DNA from: DATMGU01 sp035555315
GTDB taxonomy: Bacteria; Pseudomonadota; Alphaproteobacteria; ATCC43930; CGMCC-115725
Length of the DNA stretch: 51,942 nt
Direction of reading: 5' to 3'
NCBI GenBank assembly: GCA_035555315.1
Contig: DATMGU010000127.1
Span: 1 to 51,942, forward strand
Below the pieces are notes generated by a model. The model searched no databases, had not been told where the DNA came from, and was given only the letters and a program-made list of their open reading frames with translations. The translations under genes and the position numbers were made by a program. Shown here piece after piece: positions 31,845 through 39,026 of this stretch (positions are counted from its first letter, which is position 1; each line of letters starts with the position of its first letter).

Positions 31845-34001
31845 TCATAGGTCCGGAAGGGCAAACGGCGCAGGAGCGGCAAAGCGCCTGACGACGTTGG
31901 AGGTTAGGCGGGACAAGATTGTGTCGCCGCTGTTCGACATGAGGCTGCCGGCGTAAGTCATCGAGCCGACAGAGAAGACTGCGCCGCCCGCGCCGGTCTC
32001 GAAGAAGGTCATGTCGGCACAGGACCAGTCCTCCTGCGGGAGCGGATGGCGATGGATGAGCATGTCTTCGTTCACCGGGCAGTAATCGGGATGAATGACG
32101 ATTCCCTTCGCGACGACGAGAGCGTGGGGCGGCGTTCCGTATTTGGGATTCACGCTGTCGAGCTCGAAGCCCGCAGCGCCACCGCCCATGAAACCGCTGT
32201 CACCGAATTGGGTGCCAGCGGAGACGACGAGGCCTTCGGTCATGAAGGCGACGCGAGGATCGGCGATGCCATCGACGAACTTGTAAGGGAAACCGAGATG
32301 GCGGCCCTGCACTGAGAAGTTGATGCCAACCAGGCGATGGCCGGAACGGCCGATGCGGCGCCAGAGACCGCCATAGCCGCCGCCAAAGGCATGGTAGCTT
32401 TCGCCTGGCATCGTTTCCCAGATGCGGATGCCGCCTTCCGCCCGGCGCACTTCCAACGTGTCCGGACGATCCACAGAGGGTTCTGCGCGCCAGTAGAAAC
32501 CATTGCCCCCGAGATAGATGAGGCGTCCACCCTGTTTCAGATGGTCCTCGAAGGCCTGCATCATGCGTTCGGAATGATATTCCGGATGCTGGCCGGCGAT
32601 GACGACACGATACGGGGCGATGGCGGCAAGGCCGTCTTCGTGCAGGTCGTGGTCGGTGATGACGTCATGGTCCTGGCCCACATGGTGCAGCCATTGATCG
32701 ATGTAGAGGTCAGCGACCAATCGCGCGGTGCCGGAGCCGCCTTGGGATGGATCCATCAGCGGGAACTGGCGCTGACGGCTGTCGAGCATCGGTCGGTGCT
32801 GGGTGACCAGCGAGACGCCGGAGCCGTCGCTGTGATCGTTATAACAGGACAAGCCGAATTGCGGATTCATGTCCGGTGTCTGGGTGAGAGCGCCCCAAAG
32901 CCGGGCACGCTCGGCGATCTCGGCGCCGCGGCCGGGGCGAACATGGCAGCCATAGACCTGGTAGCTGAAGGTGGGGACCAGAAGGACCACGTCCGATTGT
33001 GGTCTGGCCGGGCGGACGATGAACGGGATAAAATCTTCGCCTTCGTCGTTGCTGATATGGGCGGCGTAGAACCCGCTGGGCCACTCTGCGGGAATCTCGA
33101 GGGTGAAGCTCTCGTCCCAACCAAGCGGGCCCTGATCGTCGTCGTGGAAGTGGATGGCGCCGTACTGGTCGGGGGCAGTCTTCCAGTCATGGATGGCGCC
33201 GGTCCAGTTCGAGCCGGTCATGGCACGGGTGGGAAGATTGATCAGCCTTGCGTGGGCGCCATGTGGGCCAGTGTCGTGGGCCGTCTGGGTTGGGATGCCA
33301 AGCGCGAAGTCCCATTGCGCGATCGGGGCATCGGCTATGGAGATCGCCAGGCGTTCGATTTTGCCGTTGTAGTGGGCGCAGGCGGGTGCGGTGCCAATCG
33401 GCTGCAACGCGGCAATGAAGATATCGGCTGTGCCGCAGGGCCCGGGCGCTGCCTCGGTGCTGGCCTCGCCAGCGTCGCCAAGTGGCGCGTGAGGCACTTG
33501 GGACACGTGCAGGGTGCCGTCCGGCTTCAGCTCCGCTGCAATGTCGTACCACCGGCGTTGCAGAAGGGGGCGAGCAGTTTCAACATGGACGGGTTCGCCG
33601 TGGGGGCCTTTGCCCTTCGCTATGGCACCGCCGCCGGGGCCGATGCCGAGAGAGAATTGCCAGTAGCCAATCGCGACGCTGATGACACCCTGCTCTCCCT
33701 TGCGCGGTGTGGTCGGCCAGATCGTGGCGGCGAGGCGCAAGCCCTGGGCGGGATCGAGGGGAAGCGTGGCGCGGGCGAAGCTGCCGAGATGGGCTTTCTG
33801 GTCCTGGCCAGCCCGCATTCCGTCCAGCGGTGTCGGCATGGCGAGTTCGGCGTAGCCGGGGCCCTCCGGGTTGGGGTCTCCGCAGAGATGGCGGACAAAG
33901 CGAAGTTTGTAGTCGCGCCCGGCCTGGCTGGAGACCATGAAGCGGAGTGAGGCTCCCTGCTTCGCGCTCCAGCGATCGGCGTAGCCAGTCAGACGGTGCA
34001 T
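31845..34001 (-). CDS. N,N-dimethylformamidase large-subunit-like protein
   Basis: This 718-residue protein matches the DMFase large (beta) subunit family, which hydrolyses N,N-dimethylformamide to dimethylamine and formate. The N-terminal half is lectin-like (LRFMVSSQAG, WDFALGIPT); the C-terminal half holds the catalytic domain with FSYQVYG, CYNDHSDGSG and GQHPEYHSE. The known enzyme uses iron held by two tyrosines and a glutamate; candidates here are Tyr347/Tyr350, Tyr387 and Glu474, whose spacing fits. The start at 34001 is 7 bases after the stop of an upstream binding-protein gene. No gene for the small DMFase subunit is visible. Other formamide or amide substrates are possible. Confidence 0.82.
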   Translation of the reverse strand: MHRLTGYADRWSAKQGASLRFMVSSQAGRDYKLRFVRHLCGDPNPEGPGYAELAMPTPLDGMRAGQDQKAHLGSFARATLPLDPAQGLRLAATIWPTTPRKGEQGVISVAIGYWQFSLGIGPGGGAIAKGKGPHGEPVHVETARPLLQRRWYDIAAELKPDGTLHVSQVPHAPLGDAGEASTEAAPGPCGTADIFIAALQPIGTAPACAHYNGKIERLAISIADAPIAQWDFALGIPTQTAHDTGPHGAHARLINLPTRAMTGSNWTGAIHDWKTAPDQYGAIHFHDDDQGPLGWDESFTLEIPAEWPSGFYAAHISNDEGEDFIPFIVRPARPQSDVVLLVPTFSYQVYGCHVRPGRGAEIAERARLWGALTQTPDMNPQFGLSCYNDHSDGSGVSLVTQHRPMLDSRQRQFPLMDPSQGGSGTARLVADLYIDQWLHHVGQDHDVITDHDLHEDGLAAIAPYRVVIAGQHPEYHSERMMQAFEDHLKQGGRLIYLGGNGFYWRAEPSVDRPDTLEVRRAEGGIRIWETMPGESYHAFGGGYGGLWRRIGRSGHRLVGINFSVQGRHLGFPYKFVDGIADPRVAFMTEGLVVSAGTQFGDSGFMGGGAAGFELDSVNPKYGTPPHALVVAKGIVIHPDYCPVNEDMLIHRHPLPQEDWSCADMTFFETGAGGAVFSVGSMTYAGSLMSNSGDTILSRLTSNVVRRFAAPAPFALPDL

Positions 34002-34008
34002 ATCGGCT

Positions 34009-35616
34009 TCAGACTTTCGTGACGTCGTAGAACAGCGCGACCCAGCTCGCGCGGGCGAAGTGGTAGCCTTTCTTGTCGGCGCGGGTGGCCACGGTCTGCA
34101 CCTGATTGTGGATCGGCAACCAGAGCGCACTGTCCATGATGATCTTCTGGGCGTCGGCGTAGACGGCGTCGCGCTTCGCCGGATCCGTGACGGCGCGGCC
34201 TTCGTCAAACAGGGCGTCGAGCTTCGCGTCCTTCAGCTGCATCCAGTTGTATTTGTAGCGTCCTGGACTTGGAATGTTCACCGACGCGAAGAGATTCTCG
34301 AGGCACATCGGATCGGCCTGGATCCAGCGTACGGGCAGCATGTCGAATGTGTTGTCGAACACAAGCGACTGGTTGCGGGCGAAAGTGATGGTCTCGATCT
34401 TGAGCTCCATGCCGATCTGCTTGGCCAGGGACTGGATTTCGACGGCGGTGTCTGGTTCCAGCGGCGGCGGGGCACCGTAGAAGCCGGAGAGGCGCTGGCC
34501 GGCTTTGACGCGGATACCGTCAGGGCCGGGCTTCCATCCTGATTGATCGAGAAGCGCCACAGCCGCCTTCATGTCCGGCTTGTACATCGCCTCGGCGCCC
34601 TTCCAGTAGCCGGGTGTGTCGGCAGAGAGCGGACCGAAGGCAGGTTCAACGAGGCCAAAGAAGATATTGTCGCAAAGGGCGGGACGGTCGATGGCCATGG
34701 CCAGCGCGCGACGGACATTGATGTCGGTGAAGATGCCACGGCTGCCGTTGAGTTCGAGGCCGAAGGGAATGCCGGCGGCATTGCCAATCATGGTGGTGTA
34801 GCCGCGCGTGTCCTTCAGGCGCTTCATGTCGAGGATGGGTGTTGCGTCTGAGATGTCGATCTCGCCTGCCTCGAGCGCGGCGACGCGGGTGGAAGCGTCA
34901 GGGATGAAGCGGTTGACGATACGCTGGACAGAGGACGGGCCCTTGTTCGTGTTGAACGGGGGCGCCCAGTTGTATTTGTCGAAGCGCTCCATGATGACTT
35001 GGCGGCCCTGCTCCCACGAGACGAAGCGAAACGGGCCCGCGCCGACGGGAGCGCATGCGAAGTCCTGATTGCCCAGACGTTTGACGGCAGTGGGTGAAAC
35101 AGGAGAGAGCGTGCTCTCGGCATAGCTGGCGATGGCGGCGCCGAAAGGCTGCGTGTAGTCGACACGGATTGTGTGGGAATCGAGCACCTTGCAGCCGGCG
35201 TATGGGCCGAGTTGGGTGACGGCACCTTCGCTGGCGGTTTTCGGGTCAACGATCGTGTCGAAGGTGAATTTCACGGCTTCGGCGTCGAACGGCGTGCCGT
35301 CGTGAAAGCCGACATCGGTGCGGAGCTTCAGCGTGACACTCTTGCCATCCGGGGCAGCTTCCCAGGCGGTGGCCAGGCCCGGGAAAAGCTTGTTCGAGCC
35401 GTCGGACGAGATAAGTGAGTCGAAGATTTGGCCAACGACCTGGTATTCATGGCGCGAGCTGGTGACGCGCGGGTCGTAGGTGCGGGGCGTGGCGTCGTCC
35501 TCACCCCAGGTAACCGTGAGAGGAGTCTGGGCGGAGGCACCCCGGGCAATCATCGGAGCGGCGAGAAGGCCGCTGATGGCGGCGCGGCGGGTGATGGATG
35601 GGCGTGGGCCGGACAT
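34009..35616 (-). CDS. Family 5 extracellular solute-binding protein (DppA type), Tat signal
   Basis: This 535-residue binding protein has a twin-arginine signal (SITRRAAISGLLAAPMIARG). Family motifs include LATAWEAAPDGKSVTLKLR, VGFHDGTPFDAEAVKFTF, PVGAGPFRFVSWEQGRQVI and NVRRALAMAIDRPAL. ATG at 35616 is chosen because GGAGG ends exactly 5 bases upstream. The gene is co-transcribed with the DMFase-like gene and divergent from two Dpp-type permease genes, which together look like one importer lacking an obvious ATPase. It would supply an amide- or peptide-like substrate to the hydrolase. Confidence 0.9.
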   Translation of the reverse strand: MSGPRPSITRRAAISGLLAAPMIARGASAQTPLTVTWGEDDATPRTYDPRVTSSRHEYQVVGQIFDSLISSDGSNKLFPGLATAWEAAPDGKSVTLKLRTDVGFHDGTPFDAEAVKFTFDTIVDPKTASEGAVTQLGPYAGCKVLDSHTIRVDYTQPFGAAIASYAESTLSPVSPTAVKRLGNQDFACAPVGAGPFRFVSWEQGRQVIMERFDKYNWAPPFNTNKGPSSVQRIVNRFIPDASTRVAALEAGEIDISDATPILDMKRLKDTRGYTTMIGNAAGIPFGLELNGSRGIFTDINVRRALAMAIDRPALCDNIFFGLVEPAFGPLSADTPGYWKGAEAMYKPDMKAAVALLDQSGWKPGPDGIRVKAGQRLSGFYGAPPPLEPDTAVEIQSLAKQIGMELKIETITFARNQSLVFDNTFDMLPVRWIQADPMCLENLFASVNIPSPGRYKYNWMQLKDAKLDALFDEGRAVTDPAKRDAVYADAQKIIMDSALWLPIHNQVQTVATRADKKGYHFARASWVALFYDVTKV

Positions 35617-35717
35617 CATTGCCTCCGTCATGTCTGATGCAGTGTGCTGTGCAACATTGCCGGGTGCAATTGGCATTTTGGCGTTGCGCCCCGGAACGGC
35701 CCGCTTATGCTTCGCGT

Positions 35718-36638
35718 ATGAATGCACGCGCCGTTCTCGGCCGATTGATCGGCGTGGTCCCGACCCTGATCATCACTTGGACTGTGGTGTTCGGCGCCAT
35801 GCGGCTGGTGCCCGGCGATCCCGTTCTGTTGATGCTGCAGGGTACACCGGTGAGCGATGCGGCGATGGCGGCGGCGCGAGCAAAGCTCGGCGTCGACCAG
35901 CCGCTTGTGGTACAATATGTCGAATTTCTCGCTGGTGCCGTTCAGGGCGATTTTGGCGATAGTTTCCGCAGCCGGCTGCCTGTGACGCAACTGATCGCCG
36001 GGGAATTTCCCTACACGTTGCATCTGGCGCTGGGTGGGTTGCTGGTGGGCGTGGTGCTGGGGGTGTCGCTCGGCGTGATCGCGGGGGTGCGCCCGGACGG
36101 CTGGATCGACACGCTGTGCATGACCCTGGCCCTGGGCGGGCTCTCGCTGCCGAGCTTCTGGATTGCGATGCTCCTCATTCAGGTTTTCGCGACCATGCTG
36201 GGCTGGGTGCCGGTGTTGGGAACAGGGCTGAATGCGCTGATCCTGCCGAGCATATCGCTGGGATTGTTCATCGCGGGCGGCTTGGCGCGACTGATACGCA
36301 ACAGCATCATCGAGGTCATGGGGCAAGACTATATCCGCACGGCGCGGGCCAAGGGGCTGCCCGAGTTTCTGGTGATCGGCAAGCATGCGATGCGCAACGC
36401 GATGATCCCGCCGCTGACGCTGCTGGGCATCCAATTCGCCACGTTGATCGGCGGTGCCGTGGTGACGGAGACAGTGTTCGCACGGCCGGGCATCGGAAGG
36501 CTGCTGGTGTTGGCGGTGCTGGAGAAGGATTTCCCGGTGGTGCAGGGCGTGGTGGCGCTGACCACAGCGGCCTATGTGCTGATCAACGTCGCCGTCGACA
36601 TCGCCACGGGAATCATCGATCCGCGCGTGGAGGCGTGA
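35718..36638 (+). CDS. Dipeptide-type ABC transporter permease (DppB type)
   Basis: This 306-residue permease begins MNARAVLGRLIGVVPTLIIT and has VDQPLVVQYVEFLAGAVQGD, LPSFWIAMLLIQVF and the terminal LEKDFPVVQGVVALTTAAYV. The ATG at 35718 is divergent from the binding-protein gene 101 bases away. Its stop overlaps the DppC-type GTG start (GTGA). No ATPase gene follows; ATPases may be shared with another Dpp system such as the one at 23062-25049. Confidence 0.91.
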   Translation: MNARAVLGRLIGVVPTLIITWTVVFGAMRLVPGDPVLLMLQGTPVSDAAMAAARAKLGVDQPLVVQYVEFLAGAVQGDFGDSFRSRLPVTQLIAGEFPYTLHLALGGLLVGVVLGVSLGVIAGVRPDGWIDTLCMTLALGGLSLPSFWIAMLLIQVFATMLGWVPVLGTGLNALILPSISLGLFIAGGLARLIRNSIIEVMGQDYIRTARAKGLPEFLVIGKHAMRNAMIPPLTLLGIQFATLIGGAVVTETVFARPGIGRLLVLAVLEKDFPVVQGVVALTTAAYVLINVAVDIATGIIDPRVEA

Positions 36639-37468
36639 AGGCGTTGCGACGGATGCTGGGCACGCCGGGTGCTGTGGCCGGTGGTGTGGTTATTCTGGCG
36701 GTTCTGGTTCTGGCGGTCCTCGCGCCCTTCGTCGCGCCCTATGACTGGAATGCCACAAGTCAGTGCCGGCGTCTGGCACCGATGAGTGCGGCGCACTGGT
36801 TCGGTTGCGATCTTTTCGGGCGTGATTTGCTGAGCCGGGTGATGGTGGGCGCACGCTATTCGCTGGGGCTGGGCATTTCCACCGTCGTCATCAGCCTGGT
36901 GTTCGGGGCAACACTGGGTGTGGTGATCGCCTATTCCGGCGGGCAGGTGGATCGGCTGGGCGTGCGAGTCATCGACGCGTTGCTGTGTTTTCCACCGATT
37001 ATCCTGGCGATCCTGATCGTGGCCGTGCTGGGCGTAGGATTGTGGAACGCCGCCTTGGCGGTCGGAATTTCCGGCATTCCCAGGTTTGCGCGCATCACCC
37101 GAGCAGTAACCTTGTCCCTGACGGCACGGGAGTTCGTGGAGGCGGCACGGGCGATCGGGGCCAGCAGCCGCCGCGTGGTGCTGCGACATCTTCTGCCCAA
37201 TCTGGCGCCTATTCTGATCGTGCTGACCACGCTTGATCTGGGGAGCGCCGTGCTGTTCACGGCGACCCTGTCGTTTCTGGGGCTTGGCGCACAGCCGCCG
37301 ACCCCGGAATGGGGGGCGATGCTGAACGCCGGGCGCGAATATGTCCGATACGCGCCATGGACGATGGTGTTTCCGGGACTGGCGCTGTTCCTGACCGTCA
37401 TGGCCGTCAATCTCGTGGGCGACCGGCTGAGCGCCGTGCTCGATCCACGACAGCGCAGCAGGAGATGA
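36635..37468 (+). CDS. Dipeptide-type ABC transporter permease (DppC type)
   Basis: This 277-residue permease starts with GTG at 36635 (MKALRRMLGTPGAVAGG) and carries WFGCDLFGRDLLSRVMVG, an EAA loop around REFVEAARAIGASS and FLGLGAQPPTPEWGAML. It is coupled to the DppB-type gene. Its stop overlaps the ATG of a decayed peptidase gene, which suggests the hydrolase once travelled in the same operon. Confidence 0.91.
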   Translation: MKALRRMLGTPGAVAGGVVILAVLVLAVLAPFVAPYDWNATSQCRRLAPMSAAHWFGCDLFGRDLLSRVMVGARYSLGLGISTVVISLVFGATLGVVIAYSGGQVDRLGVRVIDALLCFPPIILAILIVAVLGVGLWNAALAVGISGIPRFARITRAVTLSLTAREFVEAARAIGASSRRVVLRHLLPNLAPILIVLTTLDLGSAVLFTATLSFLGLGAQPPTPEWGAMLNAGREYVRYAPWTMVFPGLALFLTVMAVNLVGDRLSAVLDPRQRSRR

Positions 37469-37706
37469 CATTGCAGGATGCGGTGGACAGCGACCGGCTG
37501 ATGGTGCATTGCGCAGCGTTTGCACGACACGTGAAATTGTCCGGGACGGCCGAAGAACGCAAAAGTTGCGCTGCGTGCAGGCCCTGCTCGACGGATGCGG
37601 ATTCCGCACCGAACTGCTGAGCCATTCCGCCTATATCAGCCTGCCCGGCGCCGCGCGGGTTGCCGTCGATGGCACATCCCTGGTCACAATCACCCGTCAA
37701 CTGTGA
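37465..37706 (+). pseudogene. Frameshifted, truncated M20/M28-type peptidase or amidase relic
   Basis: The frame MTLQDAVDSDRLMVHCAAFA opens right at the DppC-type stop. Near 37560 the likely continuation moves to another frame (LRCVQALLDGCGFRTELLSH, then SAYISLPGAARVAVDG), which stops at 37706. This pattern of N-terminal helices followed by a short hairpin resembles the first ~80 residues of M20/M28 metallopeptidase-like amidases; no metal-binding motif remains. The family call is tentative; the frameshift and truncation are clear. Confidence 0.5.
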
Positions 37707-37718
37707 AGAATCCGGTGC

Positions 37719-37922
37719 GACAGGGGGCAACATGCGGGTCGCCTTTTCATAGACTTTTTGTTGTCCGAGGCCGGGCAAGAGATGTTCAGAAAAGCCGGAT
37801 ATATCCCTACGTCGCCGGCGGCGAACACTGCTTTGGTGGGCCTGACCCCGCAGGCTGGCCATTTCGCGCCTGTTGTTGTTTCGCCGGCCATGGTCGACCG
37901 GAACATGTCAGACTGGCTTAAG
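37719..37922 (+). pseudogene. C-terminal relic of an iron/phosphonate-type periplasmic binding protein
   Basis: One frame reads RLFIDFLLSEAGQEMFRKAG followed by YIPTSP, the conserved C-terminal block of SBP_bac_1/SBP_bac_6 binding proteins (Fe3+, thiamine, 2-aminoethylphosphonate), and continues to NMSDWLK at 37922 before running into fdhD sequence. The preceding ~250 residues and any start codon are missing. It lies directly against the M20-type relic and points the opposite way to fdhD. Confidence 0.7.
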
Positions 37923-37928
37923 AGAGCC

Positions 37929-38756
37929 TCACGAGAGGATACGCGAGGCGTGGGTGAACACCTCGAAGCCGTCGGCGCGGGCCACGGCGATGAGCGTGAT
38001 GCCGGCTGCGTCCGCGACACGGATGCCGAGGGCACTCGGCACCGAGACCGCGACCAGCGTACCGATGCCCGCGGCGGCCGCCTTCTGCACCAGTTCCACG
38101 GACACGCGACTGGTCAGCAGCAGGATGCCGCTGGTGGTATCTTCCCCCGTGCGCCGCAACGCCCCGATCAGTTTGTCCAGGGCATTGTGCCGTCCGACAT
38201 CCTCGCGCGCGGCGAGCAACGCGCCACGCCAGAAGCCGGCCGCGTGCACCCCTCGGGTTTGCTGGTTCAGCCGCTGTGCCGCGGACAAGCTCGATGCCGC
38301 GGCCGCGATCTGCGCGGCCGTCCAGCACGGGCCAGACGGCACCATCGGCGGTTCGCGCATCGCGTCTGCCAGGCTGTCCATGCCGCAAAGACCGCACCCG
38401 GTCGGGCCGGCGATGTGGCGGCGACGACGCTGCAGCCTGGCCATGCGGTCAGGCTCGATCCACATGCGCAACTCGATCCCGAGCGGCGCCGCCACCACCT
38501 CCAGCTCCTCCACATCGGCCGGTCGATCGATGATGCCCTCGGCCAGGCTGAAGCCGAGGGCGAAGTCCTCCAGATCCGCGGGCGTCGCCATCATCACCGC
38601 ATGGGTGGTGCGGTTATAGGTCAGCGCCACCGCCACCTCCTCCGGCACGCAGCGTTCGCCTTGCGCGGTACCGTTGCGAAGGATGGGCACGATCACCGCC
38701 GGCGGTGCCACGCCGCTGGCCGCGTCCTGCGAATGCGGCCGATCTGTCACTTTCAT
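37929..38756 (-). CDS. fdhD: Formate dehydrogenase accessory sulfurtransferase FdhD
   Basis: This 275-residue FdhD protein transfers sulfur to the molybdenum cofactor of formate dehydrogenase. It has the Cys121-Gly-Leu-Cys124 active-site pair (GPTGCGLCGM), PADLEDFALGFSLAEGI, the DVGRHNALDKLIG motif and ILLLTSRVSVELVQKAAAAG. It is the last gene of the fdsGBAD-fdhD operon, 23 bases after fdsD. Without FdhD the catalytic subunit would be inactive, so its presence supports a working enzyme. Confidence 0.95.
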   Translation of the reverse strand: MKVTDRPHSQDAASGVAPPAVIVPILRNGTAQGERCVPEEVAVALTYNRTTHAVMMATPADLEDFALGFSLAEGIIDRPADVEELEVVAAPLGIELRMWIEPDRMARLQRRRRHIAGPTGCGLCGMDSLADAMREPPMVPSGPCWTAAQIAAAASSLSAAQRLNQQTRGVHAAGFWRGALLAAREDVGRHNALDKLIGALRRTGEDTTSGILLLTSRVSVELVQKAAAAGIGTLVAVSVPSALGIRVADAAGITLIAVARADGFEVFTHASRILS

Positions 38757-38779
38757 GCGCTTGCGCTGCCCATGCGGCG

Positions 38780-39022
38780 CTATCCGCTGCCCGCGGCGAT
38801 CTGACCTGCTGCGGGCGCGGGAGCGCCGTGCAGGGCCTGGATGACCAGTGCGTCGACCTCCTGCGCACCCTCGGCGATGTGGGCCCGAAGCGTGTCCAGC
38901 ATGGCCGGGGTCCAGAACGTGACCAGGTGACGATGGATGCTGGTCGCCGCCTCCGCCGCCGGGTAGGCGCGGAAGAAATCGGCGATCTGATTGGCCATGC
39001 TGGCCAGCTTTTGCGGCGTCAT
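38780..39022 (-). CDS. fdsD: NAD-dependent formate dehydrogenase delta subunit FdsD
   Basis: This 80-residue protein begins MTPQKLASMANQIADFFRAY, the signature of FdsD, a small subunit needed for assembly or activity of cytoplasmic NAD-linked formate dehydrogenases. The C-terminal 15 residues are Ala/Gly/Pro-rich. It starts 4 bases after the fdsA stop. Confidence 0.92.
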   Translation of the reverse strand: MTPQKLASMANQIADFFRAYPAAEAATSIHRHLVTFWTPAMLDTLRAHIAEGAQEVDALVIQALHGAPAPAAGQIAAGSG

Positions 39023-39026
39023 ATGC

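Noticed and set aside
32337..33950. 537-codon plus-strand frame opposite the dimethylformamidase-like gene
   Set aside because: The minus-strand protein has clear family motifs throughout; this frame has low-complexity Gly/Ala/Arg composition expected of an antisense frame.
37758..38804. 348-codon plus-strand frame continuing from the binding-protein relic through fdhD
   Set aside because: Family similarity ends at about 37922; beyond that the frame is antisense to fdhD.
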